Origin: Psychrobacter immobilis
GTDB taxonomy: Bacteria > Pseudomonadota > Gammaproteobacteria > Pseudomonadales > Moraxellaceae
Reading direction: 5' to 3'
Assembly (NCBI GenBank): GCA_904846145.1
Contig: CAJGZL010000001.1
Span: 124,001-188,000, forward strand
Length of the DNA stretch: 64,000 bases
The position numbers were made by a program, and so were the translations under genes. This document shows positions 28,518 through 35,806 of this stretch, in pieces. The notes under the pieces were generated by a model, which did not search any database, was not told the DNA's origin, and saw only the letters and a list, made by a program, of their open reading frames with translations. Position 1 is the stretch's first letter, and every line of letters starts with the position of its first letter.

Positions 28518-30176
28518 TTATTTAAGCGCAGCAGCAATATCGGCAAGCATAGGTGGTATATCATGCTTATCAGTCACTACCTCAAGCATGACTAACTTAT
28601 CCGTCGCTAAGGTTGCTTTTTTGAGAGCGGACTTTAATTCACCCATCGTTTTAGCCTTGATAGATAAGCTGTTGTCTTTATTAGCACCAAACGCTTGTGG
28701 CATCAGTTGCCAATCACACTGCACGATATCATTATAGCGCTGGTTTGCCCCATGAATAGCACGCTCAACGGTATAGCCGCTATTATTAATCAGTATGATT
28801 ACAGGATTGATGCCTTGTTGAATCATAGTCGCCATCTCTTGAATGGTCAAAAGCGCCGAACCATCACCGATAAGTAGGATACTGCGCTTGTGTGTAGAAG
28901 CAAGCGCTGCCCCTAAGCTGGCTGGTAACGTATAACCTATCGAACCCCACATCGGCTGTCCGTAACAAACTACTCCTTCAGGTAAGCGCACCCCACTAAT
29001 ACCAAAATAAGAGGTGCCTTGATCAGCAAAGACGATGTTATTAGCACTTAAATAATTGGCAATAATGTGCCATAGATCATCTTGGCGAATAGGCTCATTA
29101 TCAGCACCCTGCTGCTCGTAAGGATGTACTTCATCAGTTAAAGGCATAGGCGTGATCTCTATGCCCGATGTCATAACCTCATGTAGTGTTTGCAAAGCAT
29201 CTTTTAGCGCGATAGGGGCATAATTATGACCGCTAATACTAGCGCGCTCGTAATGCAAATCAACCACTACCTTGTCATCAATATCTTGGCTAAAGCCTGC
29301 GGTAGTAGTATCCGTATATTGCACACCAACTTTAATTAAGCACTCACAATTCTCAACCGCATCTTTAACCACTGGGCGTGAAGCGATGCCAGCATAAGTC
29401 CCAGCCCAACGCTCGCTGTTTTCATCTAATAAAGTCTTACCCCATGATAGTGTAGTATAAGGAATTACGGTATCTGCAATCAGCGCCTTGAGCTGATCTT
29501 GCAAACCTAAACGATGCACCATCAAATCTGCCATCAAAGTCGTTGTCTTATTAGGCAGAAAGTCTATCAGTCCTTGTTTAAAGGCTGCTAGGGCAGCTTG
29601 GCTAGTCACATCCTCTACACTATCGACAAGCTTAGTCGTCGGCGGATAGATAGGCTGACTTGCCACATCTGGAGATAGCATTAGATAGCCTGGGCGATGC
29701 TTTTTGAGCACCATCCGAATGACTCTATCAATCTCAGAAGCTGCGTTTTCGACAGTGAGCTGGGCTCTAGCTACAGTAACTGGCTCTACCATCTTAATAA
29801 AATGATTGAACACGCCATCCCCTAATGAGTGATGAATGCGCTGTTTGGCATGTTGCTGCTTGGTCGATGGCGCGCCAACTATATGCAGTACTGGCACATG
29901 CTCAGCGAATGAGCCTGCGGTAGCATTGATTGCCGATAGCTCACCTACGCCAAAGGTAGTCACCATAGCTGCAAAACCACGCTCACGGGCATAACCATCT
30001 GCGGCGTAACCTGCATTCAACTCATTAGTGTTACCGACCCAGCGCAGCTTATCTGATTCAATAATATTATCTAAAAACGCTAGATTAAAATCGCCTGGCA
30101 CCCCAAAGATCTCAGTTGCGCCTGCCTCGGCGATACGCTCAAATAAATAGTCAGCGATGGTATATTGTTGACTCAT
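28518..30176 (-). CDS. ThDP-dependent 2-oxo acid decarboxylase (indolepyruvate/phenylpyruvate/pyruvate decarboxylase family)
   Basis: A 552-residue cytosolic enzyme that decarboxylates a 2-oxo acid to an aldehyde. The N-terminal ThDP domain has catalytic Glu52 in NTNELNAGYAADGYAR and the paired histidines at 115-116 (QRIHHSLGDG) that mark the pyruvate/indolepyruvate decarboxylase branch. The C-terminal domain has GDGSALLTIQEMATMI ... NNSGYTVE, the Mg/ThDP motif. Which oxo acid is used (indolepyruvate, phenylpyruvate, branched-chain or pyruvate) cannot be settled from sequence by eye. The gene is monocistronic, upstream of tRNA-Gly on the other strand. Confidence 0.9.
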   Translation of the reverse strand: MSQQYTIADYLFERIAEAGATEIFGVPGDFNLAFLDNIIESDKLRWVGNTNELNAGYAADGYARERGFAAMVTTFGVGELSAINATAGSFAEHVPVLHIVGAPSTKQQHAKQRIHHSLGDGVFNHFIKMVEPVTVARAQLTVENAASEIDRVIRMVLKKHRPGYLMLSPDVASQPIYPPTTKLVDSVEDVTSQAALAAFKQGLIDFLPNKTTTLMADLMVHRLGLQDQLKALIADTVIPYTTLSWGKTLLDENSERWAGTYAGIASRPVVKDAVENCECLIKVGVQYTDTTTAGFSQDIDDKVVVDLHYERASISGHNYAPIALKDALQTLHEVMTSGIEITPMPLTDEVHPYEQQGADNEPIRQDDLWHIIANYLSANNIVFADQGTSYFGISGVRLPEGVVCYGQPMWGSIGYTLPASLGAALASTHKRSILLIGDGSALLTIQEMATMIQQGINPVIILINNSGYTVERAIHGANQRYNDIVQCDWQLMPQAFGANKDNSLSIKAKTMGELKSALKKATLATDKLVMLEVVTDKHDIPPMLADIAAALK

Positions 30177-30363
30177 ACTACTTATCCTTAAGTGTAATGT
30201 TTATAAATCATAAATATGATAAAAGTAATTATAAAACTGCATTCCAGCCTATTTATAGAAAGCAAATTTTTTGGAATGTATATTATAATAATCTGTTATA
30301 ACATAAATGAAGGTTAGGATAATATGCCAATTTACTTACTTTTAATTTTTCTCGTACTATGTA

Positions 30364-30391
30364 TTGACACGCTCAAAAAACTGCGTATAAT
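30364..30391 (+). promoter_or_regulatory. Sigma70 promoter of tRNA-Gly
   Basis: Perfect TTGACA (30364-30369) and perfect TATAAT (30386-30391) with a 16-bp spacer, ending 37 bp before the mature tRNA. A GC-rich tgtgccc discriminator follows. Confidence 0.9.
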
Positions 30392-30428
30392 GTGCCCTCA
30401 TCAACTGACGATAGTTAATTGATAATTA

Positions 30429-30503
30429 GCGGGAATAGCTCAGTGGTAGAGCATAACCTTGCCAAGGTTGGGGTCGAGAGTTCGAATCTCTTTTCCCGCT
30501 CCA
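30429..30503 (+). tRNA. tRNA-Gly (anticodon GCC), CCA encoded
   Basis: The acceptor arm gcgggaa pairs with ttcccgc, discriminator T, and CCA is encoded at 30501-30503. The D-arm is agctcagtggtagagc; the anticodon arm is aaccttgccaaggtt with GCC at 30461-30463; the T-arm is gagagttcgaatctc. The tRNA is complete. The integrated element starts just beyond, in its terminator. Confidence 0.97.
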
Positions 30504-30510
30504 AATACTT

Positions 30511-30543
30511 AAAAAGCCTCACTTAACAGTGAGGCTTTTTTTT
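30511..30543 (+). terminator. Terminator of tRNA-Gly, also the left attachment region
   Basis: A perfect 13-bp stem (30511-30523 with 30528-30540) with loop taac, followed by T residues. The right half of this structure is repeated at 38584-38607. Confidence 0.9.
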
Positions 30544-30545
30544 GT
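30522..30545 (+). repeat. attL core direct repeat
   Basis: A 24-bp sequence from cttaacagtg to the t8-gt tail, identical to 38584-38607. Including the shared aaaaagcctc upstream, the two copies match over about 34 bp with a 2-base gap. It lies inside the tRNA-Gly terminator, not in the tRNA itself. Confidence 0.85.
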
Positions 30546-30942
30546 GCGTAAGTTATTGTTTATAATATAGTTTTCTTAAATTACCTGCTATATGGTAGCC
30601 AGTTTGGTAGCCATTTTCATAGTTACCTATGCTTACTGGTGGCCATAGGGCGGTGTGATTGTTTAGCTCTTTATTAGTAATGACCGCCCATATATGCATA
30701 TTTTTACAGCCGCGTAATTAAAAGTTTAGCTATTGCTTTCTGCTTTAACTTTTCTTAACTTCTTAACCTATCCGCTTTAACCAATTATAGACGCTAAGTT
30801 ATACGCTATAAGGGTTCGGCTAGGTTTGCGGCTTTAACCTATTTTTAAAACGGCTTTTATTTTGCGCGTGTGAATAGTGGCGGTGTCCGTTGGTTCGAGC
30901 GTAAATATACCAAACAATACCCCCCTCTAACGTGTCCGAAAA
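30546..30942. other. Non-coding left end of the integrated element
   Basis: About 400 bp without an ORF. It holds the left arm-type repeats (listed separately) and an inverted pair gggcggt (30648-30654) / accgccc (30683-30689). The rest is AT-rich and featureless to me. Confidence 0.5.
30593..30645. repeat. Left arm-type repeats tggtagcca
   Basis: tggtagcca at 30593-30601 and 30605-30613, 12 bp apart, plus a variant tggtggcca at 30637-30645. The same 9-mer with the same 12-bp spacing occurs at the other end of the element next to the integrase start. This is the pattern expected for integrase arm-binding sites. Confidence 0.65.
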
Positions 30943-31158
30943 CTAACACACTCTATCAGGTTTGCGAGCGTTCTTAACATTAACTATGATTTGTACTGGC
31001 TGTGGTTCGTTATTAAGTTCGCTGTCTGCTTTATCAAGTCCTAGTAATTTAGCCTTAGCTAGTATTGATGCCACCATAGCAGACGCTTGGCCGTTTTCTT
31101 TGGCTGTCTGTCTTGCATCGTCCAATTCTTTTATTAAGTCATTAACTGTTACTTTCAT
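30943..31158 (-). CDS. Small element protein, paralogue of its upstream neighbour
   Basis: A 71-residue acidic protein. Its first half (VNDLIKELDDARQTAKENGQ...ILAKAKLLGLDKAD) aligns with the neighbour at 31142-31384: both share DLI..L..A.Q.A and AKLLGLDK at the same spacing. The start overlaps the neighbour's end by 17 bp. The helical pattern might be a phage small-protein or terminase-small-subunit-like DNA-binding region, but I cannot support that beyond resemblance. It is the last gene of the element transcript. Confidence 0.6.
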   Translation of the reverse strand: MKVTVNDLIKELDDARQTAKENGQASAMVASILAKAKLLGLDKADSELNNEPQPVQIIVNVKNARKPDRVC

Positions 31159-31384
31159 AAGTTACCGCCCTTGTATGCTCATCGCTTGATAGCTCGTTCA
31201 TCAGGTCGCTAATGGTCTGCACCGCATCGGCATTAACATCTCTAATCTGTGGCTTATCTAATCCTAATAGTTTGGCTTGGCTAATGGTTGCCATGATTAA
31301 AGCGTTCGGGTTTCTATCCTCAATCGCTATCTGCTTTGCAAGCTGTAAGTCTTGGATCAAGTCGTTAATGTCAGGTAGTCGCAT
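31142..31384 (-). CDS. Small element protein, paralogue of its downstream neighbour
   Basis: An 80-residue protein, mostly helical, with INDLIQDLQLAKQIAIEDRN and ISQAKLLGLDKPQI. It looks like a tandem duplicate of the 71-residue gene that follows, with a diverged C-terminus. It begins 9 bp after the stop of the 162-residue gene. No known function. Confidence 0.6.
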   Translation of the reverse strand: MRLPDINDLIQDLQLAKQIAIEDRNPNALIMATISQAKLLGLDKPQIRDVNADAVQTISDLMNELSSDEHTRAVTYESNS

Positions 31385-31393
31385 CTTTTAGCC

Positions 31394-31882
31394 TCAATGG
31401 GTGCAATTTAGCTTGTCTAGTGTGGATTGCCATACCTTAGCTGTTAGCTGCTCATGCTCATTTATCAGCTTGTTATACGTGCTGTGGTGCATGCCTTTAG
31501 GACGTTCACCAATACCGTGAGCAATCCCTGCTTGCCAGCCTAAACGCTGTCTAATCGTATGTAAGCGACTGAATAAGCGGTCTATTGGTTGCTGTAACTG
31601 CGAGCCATAATTACAGCCTATGCAATGCCTGCAAACGTAAGTAGCAGCAAAATATAAAACGCTTGTACGCTTTGAGCATGACGGGCATAAAAACCAATGA
31701 CGATAGCCGCCATAATTGCATGGGGTCTTTGATACTTGAATAGAGTAGTCATAAGCTTTGCCACGGTATTGATAACTAAGATCTAAAAAGGGTTCGGCTG
31801 CTTGTTTTAACTGATTGCGATATGTTGAGATATTAATCTTTGAATAGTCGCTAAGGCTGCGAGTGGTGGCAATGGCTGGCAT
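31394..31882 (-). CDS. Element protein with two CxxC zinc-binding motifs
   Basis: A 162-residue protein. GGYRHWFLCPSCSKRTSVLYF...YVCRHCIGCNYGSQ contains CPSC and CRHC pairs about 20 residues apart, a zinc-ribbon arrangement. It is preceded by a short beta-rich part and followed by a basic helical part (DRLFSRLHTIRQRLGW). Proteins with this GG-R-W-F-CP signature are common in phages and islands of proteobacteria, without a known role; nucleic-acid binding is a reasonable inference. The iteron-like repeats lie directly upstream of its start. Confidence 0.65.
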   Translation of the reverse strand: MPAIATTRSLSDYSKINISTYRNQLKQAAEPFLDLSYQYRGKAYDYSIQVSKTPCNYGGYRHWFLCPSCSKRTSVLYFAATYVCRHCIGCNYGSQLQQPIDRLFSRLHTIRQRLGWQAGIAHGIGERPKGMHHSTYNKLINEHEQLTAKVWQSTLDKLNCTH

Positions 31883-32017
31883 GATGATCTCTAATTGTTA
31901 TCTAAATCATTAGGTAAATTCATCTTTATCATAACATAGTGAATATATTTAACCTCATGTTTTCTATACTTGAGTAGTAGTTATATCTGCAATATCACTT
32001 TATACCCTATGAAAAGC

Positions 32018-32229
32018 TGCTTAAGTTGCTTAAGTTGGCTGTAACGTATGAATGGTAAGCGATTGGCTTAAGATAGGCGTTTGCTTAAGTCTGCTTAAGT
32101 TGCTTAAGTTCATCTTGAGTAAGGCTGTTTTGAGTTCAGTTTAAGCAGTTTAAGCAAGCTTAAGATTTGGCTGTCTTAACAAAAAGCCCCTAACCATAAA
32201 GGATAGAGGCTAATTAAGCAGTTTAAGCA
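32018..32229. repeat. Iteron-like repeat cluster (TGCTTAAGT)
   Basis: Exact copies of tgcttaagt lie at 32018-32026, 32027-32035, 32082-32090, 32092-32100 and 32101-32109. Inverted, slightly varied copies (gtttaagca) lie at 32139-32147, 32148-32156 and 32221-32229. The copies are tandem or nearly so and form two opposed groups. Adjacent to a primase/helicase-like gene, this suggests an origin or a regulator-binding array. Confidence 0.75.
32181..32213 (-). terminator. Terminator of the primase-like gene
   Basis: On the minus strand gcctctatcc pairs with ggttaggggc (one mismatch, one G-U) across a tttat loop and runs into five T. It falls between the two iteron groups. Confidence 0.65.
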
Positions 32230-32250
32230 AGGTTTCTTAGGTATCAAACA

Positions 32251-34362
32251 TTACTTATAAAGTTTTGGATTAATAGAGATAACTTTCATGCGGCCCTCTA
32301 ATTCTTGTTTGATATGTCCAGCGGCTTCTAACTTATCAAGCTCATTTTGCAATAGCTTGGTATTCTTACGCATCGGACTAGGTGCATTATTTGATATATA
32401 GGTCCTACCTAGTTTATGCGGTGTTTTACCCCTCGCTTTATCCACTAGCCAGCAACTTAGCTTTTCACTGTCGTTCTGTTCACCTGTGGGCATTGCATCA
32501 AGATAGCGTAAGCGTTCGGTTGTTGAATATTCTACTAACATAAAGCCGCGTTTTATATCATCAGTGGTAACGGTCTTGCGGCCATCAAAGAATGCCATTA
32601 GTGAGGCTATGCGCGTGGCATTTTCTGCCATACGTGAGGCGTAAGCTTTGAGATACTCTAAAACCTGTCCGCTTGCTTGGCGGTTCTCTATCGCTTGCAT
32701 ACCGTCCTCAAAGGCTTGTAATGCTTCATTGCTTGCCCATTGCATTTTAATGCGACTAGGTGCGCCTGTGCTGTCGTTTGGTAGATTGGCTGGTAGTGGG
32801 TCAAGTAAGCTTTGACAGCGTGACCAGTAGTCTATTAAGCAAGGGTTATCATGTGGCCTGTCATTCCTACGCTTTGGATCATTCCATACTCTTTTACCTC
32901 TTAAGTCCTCAGGGCAAGCAATCATAGCCCGTGCTAAAAATCCTTGTCCGCTCATCAGTGGGTCGGTTAATGCTTTCTCTAAGACTACGCGCTGTCCTTG
33001 TAGTAAAAAAGTCATACGCACATCATAAGCTTTGGTTCTTGGGTTTGCGTAAGCGTTCTTTTGTGACCTTGTGCGCCCTGCTATGCCACTGCTATAAAGC
33101 TTGGTTATCGCGCTTAACGCACTGCCAGCGGTATCACTTTTCATGGTGTGACCATTAAAAAATTGGCCTGCTTCATCAGTGGATAAACTGGCGTTATACA
33201 TCTCACCATCAACAAAACGATCAATAAGCGGTTCAATCGTTGCATCATCAAACATAGTAACGGGGTTAGGCGGCTTTGGGTTTTCATCTAAAAAAGCGGC
33301 TCTGTCTTTACCTTTTAGACTTAATAAATTATTTTCCCATGATGATACGTCACTTAAATAATTAGAATATAGCTGCTTCTCATGCTGATCTATCTTAAAG
33401 TGACTTAGGCCCATTACTTGTGTTTTGCCTGTACCGCTTTCGCCCTCTGTAATGATAATAAGGCTCGTTGGCTTGTGTTCGCTGCCCATCGGTGCATCAA
33501 TATGCGCTTGCCCTATATGGGCTATTGCACCTAAAACGGCTTGCCCTGCCATTGCTAACGGTACTTGCGTATAGTAAGCAATCGCTTCTATTGGCTTTCT
33601 TAATATTGGCGGCCATGCTTCGATTGGGTAGCGTGTGGGCTGGCTTGGGTCGCTTGCAAGCGGTTCAGGGTTTGGCCATGCTGTGCTTTTTAGGTCGATT
33701 ATCTTTGTATCATCAAGGGCTAATATATCGGCATAACTTAAGCCGCCATATTCTAAGTGCTCTAATACTGTTCTGTCACTGGTCACTACTACCTTTACGT
33801 TATGGCCTGCCAGCGGCTTGCTTACTTCGTCTGCCTTGTTTAATGTCGTAAAGACAGTAACGGGCCTATCTTGTGATAAGTGCTTAACGGTGTCATTAAA
33901 AAGCCACTCATTAGGACTGATAGCCATTGTTACATGGTCAACTTTTAAGCATTCAGCTAACGCCATACCATCATCAAGGTTGCTTGCTGCAATAAGCTCG
34001 CTATCATTGCTCGATGGGCCAATAAAGTAAGCAGACGGCTGGCTAGTGTCGGTTATGATCGGTTTGGTATGGTCATCAGCATACAAGCATAGTAAGCTTA
34101 CCGCCTCATAATCTTTGTTATGCAAAACTAGCCCTATAGTGCCTACTGTGTCTAGCCTTTCGCCTGCATTTTCTCCTTTGGTTACCGTTACCCTGTCATC
34201 AATAACTATTAAGCTTTTAGGGTTCAATAATGGGTAGTTTTGGGCTAAAATATTAAAGCCTGATAGTGCTTCAATAGTTGCTATTGGATAGTCGCCTAAA
34301 ATGCCAGATAAGCCCGCCTTGCCGCGGGTTTTTTCTTGGCTGTCGGTTTGTGGTGTGGTCAT
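32251..34362 (-). CDS. DUF3987-type primase/helicase-like protein of the element
   Basis: A 703-residue protein. The N-terminal 200 residues include a Toprim-like stretch (LIVIDDRV, SNLDDGMALAECL, PVTVFTTLN). The central DUF3987 region begins near 245 (YPIEAWPPILRKPIEAIAYY) and has a Walker A loop GESGTGKT near residue 305 and a probable Walker B-like TDEAG near 400. A C-terminal helical part of about 90 residues (LSCWLVDKARGKTPHKLGRTYI) resembles a winged helix. Such proteins are found with satellite and island replication; activity is inferred. Its ATG overlaps the preceding small gene by 4 bp (ATGA). Confidence 0.8.
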   Translation of the reverse strand: MTTPQTDSQEKTRGKAGLSGILGDYPIATIEALSGFNILAQNYPLLNPKSLIVIDDRVTVTKGENAGERLDTVGTIGLVLHNKDYEAVSLLCLYADDHTKPIITDTSQPSAYFIGPSSNDSELIAASNLDDGMALAECLKVDHVTMAISPNEWLFNDTVKHLSQDRPVTVFTTLNKADEVSKPLAGHNVKVVVTSDRTVLEHLEYGGLSYADILALDDTKIIDLKSTAWPNPEPLASDPSQPTRYPIEAWPPILRKPIEAIAYYTQVPLAMAGQAVLGAIAHIGQAHIDAPMGSEHKPTSLIIITEGESGTGKTQVMGLSHFKIDQHEKQLYSNYLSDVSSWENNLLSLKGKDRAAFLDENPKPPNPVTMFDDATIEPLIDRFVDGEMYNASLSTDEAGQFFNGHTMKSDTAGSALSAITKLYSSGIAGRTRSQKNAYANPRTKAYDVRMTFLLQGQRVVLEKALTDPLMSGQGFLARAMIACPEDLRGKRVWNDPKRRNDRPHDNPCLIDYWSRCQSLLDPLPANLPNDSTGAPSRIKMQWASNEALQAFEDGMQAIENRQASGQVLEYLKAYASRMAENATRIASLMAFFDGRKTVTTDDIKRGFMLVEYSTTERLRYLDAMPTGEQNDSEKLSCWLVDKARGKTPHKLGRTYISNNAPSPMRKNTKLLQNELDKLEAAGHIKQELEGRMKVISINPKLYK

Positions 34363-34472
34363 TTATTACCCCTTGCTTTTGACTGGTTCGGCTTGCGCTT
34401 CTCTCTATACTTCTTGTAGTAGCTCTTACGCTTGGCGTGCTTACGGCTCTGTTTGGGTGGGTAGGTTTTCAT
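34359..34472 (-). CDS. 37-residue highly basic protein coupled to the primase-like gene
   Basis: ATG 34472 to TGA 34359 encodes MKTYPPKQSRKHAKRKSYYK and a further 17 residues; nearly half of the chain is K or R. Its ATG overlaps the stop of the preceding gene (ATGA, 34469-34472), and its own stop overlaps the ATG of the primase-like gene (ATGA, 34359-34362). This exact double coupling is strong evidence that it is translated. It may bind nucleic acid or simply keep ribosomes moving into the primase-like gene; I know no family. Confidence 0.65.
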   Translation of the reverse strand: MKTYPPKQSRKHAKRKSYYKKYREKRKPNQSKARGNK

Positions 34473-34663
34473 TCTGCCACCTCATCAATAACAAAAACCT
34501 TTGGGTTGTTTGGCTGGCAAGCGATTAATGATAGTAGCAAGCCAATACCTGCCACCCATGCCATAAAGATGATAAACCTAAGTAATAAGCCGCGTTTTTG
34601 CGGTTGGCTGGTGCTGGGCTGCCCGTGGCTGGCTTTTAGACTGGTTCTGTTATCTTTGGTCAT
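34469..34663 (-). CDS. Small single-helix membrane protein of the element
   Basis: A 64-residue protein: a hydrophilic, basic N-terminus (25 residues), one membrane helix LLLRFIIFMAWVAGIGLLLSLIAC, and a short acidic C-terminus. The start overlaps the upstream gene by 14 bp and the stop overlaps the next ATG by 4 bp. Small membrane proteins of this kind occur in phage and satellite early operons; function unknown. Confidence 0.6.
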   Translation of the reverse strand: MTKDNRTSLKASHGQPSTSQPQKRGLLLRFIIFMAWVAGIGLLLSLIACQPNNPKVFVIDEVAE

Positions 34664-34931
34664 TTCTTACGTCCTCCACGTTGAAAGCGATTTCTGCTAT
34701 TCGTGTGGATAGCCCTTTGAGTGAATCCACTTGTCTGCTGCCTGTTGGTAACCGTCCATGTAAAGCTAGTAATTTGTTTTCTACTTCTACTACCTCTATC
34801 AAGCTATTAATAGCGGTCACATTGGCGTGCAAGGTAATGATTAGCTGGTCGATAAAGTCATCAGGTATCATCAAAAAGCCCTCATCTTTTAGACCGTCCA
34901 TGACTTGAGTTATAAAGTCGTTATCACACAT
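34650..34931 (-). CDS. Small helical element protein, unknown
   Basis: A 93-residue acidic protein predicted to be mainly helical (FIDQLIITLHANVTAINSLIEVVEVENKLLAL), possibly a coiled coil. It overlaps the neighbours on both sides by 8 and 14 bp within the compact minus-strand operon. No domain recognised. Confidence 0.6.
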   Translation of the reverse strand: MCDNDFITQVMDGLKDEGFLMIPDDFIDQLIITLHANVTAINSLIEVVEVENKLLALHGRLPTGSRQVDSLKGLSTRIAEIAFNVEDVRNDQR

Positions 34932-35184
34932 AGCGCGTTACCTCCATTTCAGGCATAAATAGAACACCGTCCATCTTTTCGCTTGCATCAGTGGCACACA
35001 GTGAGTCCCTGAACAATGCATTAATGACCGCTTGAATAACGCCTTGAGATACGGGGTCATCTGTCTTTACCGCTTGCAATGCCATTGCATAGTGTTCAGT
35101 GTCAACTGCTAATGAAACTAGCTGCTCGTTGATATGCTCGAGCGTGTCCGCTATCTTTAATAACCTATCGTTTGAATGGCTCAT
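34924..35184 (-). CDS. Small helical element protein, unknown
   Basis: An 86-residue acidic protein with an amphipathic N-terminal helix (RLLKIADTLEHINEQLVSLAVDTEHYAMALQAVK). It overlaps the upstream winged-helix gene by ATGA at 35181-35184 and the downstream gene by 8 bp. No known family. Confidence 0.6.
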   Translation of the reverse strand: MSHSNDRLLKIADTLEHINEQLVSLAVDTEHYAMALQAVKTDDPVSQGVIQAVINALFRDSLCATDASEKMDGVLFMPEMEVTRYV

Positions 35185-35423
35185 TTGGTCACCTCATCAG
35201 CTGCATTAGTAACGGGTGTATCTAGCCAATAGACATTCCAGTGTTTGCCGTCTTTACTTACTCGCTTGCGCTGTATGGTTAAGCCTGTATTTTCTAGCTG
35301 ATTAATGCGAGTGGGTAGCGTGGCTATTCTATAAAGTTCGATAGCTTGCCAGCGTGTGATTGATTGACCAGTTAAAAGATGATCTTTAATGATTTGGTTT
35401 TGAGTACGTTTTGGCTTATCCAT
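35181..35423 (-). CDS. Phage-type winged helix-turn-helix protein
   Basis: An 80-residue protein. TQNQIIKDHLLTGQSITRWQAIELYRIATLPTRINQLENTGLTIQRKRV matches the short winged-helix domain often found in phage and island early genes (HTH_39-like): a first helix, the turn with SITRWQAIELY, the recognition helix LPTRINQLE, and a wing. It is probably a DNA-binding regulator or replication accessory. It starts 2 bp after the AlpA-like gene's stop, so they are cotranscribed. Confidence 0.72.
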   Translation of the reverse strand: MDKPKRTQNQIIKDHLLTGQSITRWQAIELYRIATLPTRINQLENTGLTIQRKRVSKDGKHWNVYWLDTPVTNAADEVTK

Positions 35424-35425
35424 GA

Positions 35426-35665
35426 TTAAGCCCCCTCATTAGTAGCGTTTAGATAGTCCACAATGTCGCTACCTTTGAAGTAGTAAACACCATTGATAGA
35501 TAACGGCTTTGTTATCGTGCCAGCTTTGATCCAGCGTCTAATGGTTTCAGGGTGTTTTTGGAATACATCGGCTATCTGCTTAACCTGATAAAGTTCTTTT
35601 GGGTTCGCTAATAGGTAAGCTAGGTTTAGCTTATTGGTGGGTGCTGCGTGGGTAGTGTTAGGCAT
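35426..35665 (-). CDS. AlpA-like / excisionase-type MerR-HTH protein
   Basis: A 79-residue protein with a small MerR-like helix-turn-helix (HTH_17 type): YQVKQIADVFQKHPETIRRWIKAGTI, then a wing ending YYFKGSDIVDYL. AlpA-type proteins in P4-like elements and PICIs activate integrase or other operons, and close relatives act as excisionases. It heads the run of overlapping genes that ends with the primase-like gene. A repeated and palindromic sequence lies about 90-130 bp upstream. Confidence 0.75.
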   Translation of the reverse strand: MPNTTHAAPTNKLNLAYLLANPKELYQVKQIADVFQKHPETIRRWIKAGTITKPLSINGVYYFKGSDIVDYLNATNEGA

Positions 35666-35750
35666 TGCCTTAACTCCTTAACGGTTGTGACTTAATGTCG
35701 TTAAAGAGATATTATTGTAGGTAGGTGTTGTAAGGAATATTTATGCTTGT

Positions 35751-35796
35751 ATAGCGCATGGTATGCCTGCATAGCGCATGGTATGCCTGCATACCA
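35751..35796. repeat. Tandem 20-bp repeat with palindrome, candidate operator of the early operon
   Basis: A 20-bp unit (atagcgcatggtatgcctgc) occurs twice without gap at 35751-35770 and 35771-35790. The second copy runs into ataccaca, forming the inverted repeat tggtatgc-ct-gcatacca at 35779-35796. It lies upstream of the AlpA-like gene and just past the 257-residue gene. Confidence 0.65.
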
Positions 35797-35806
35797 CAGT
35801 ATGATG

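Larger units (their letters stand above)
31883..32250. other. Non-coding region with iteron-like repeats, candidate replication origin
   Basis: About 370 bp between the primase-like gene and the zinc-ribbon gene. It contains repeats of the 9-mer TGCTTAAGT and related inverted copies, a terminator for the primase transcript, and AT-rich DNA at 31883-31985. Confidence 0.5.

Noticed and set aside
33468..33851. 127-codon plus-strand ORF inside the primase-like gene
   Set aside because: Leu-rich frame opposite a convincing gene with Walker motifs; a shadow.
35751..35796. CRISPR array
   Set aside because: Two directly abutting 20-bp repeats have no spacers and there is no cas gene.
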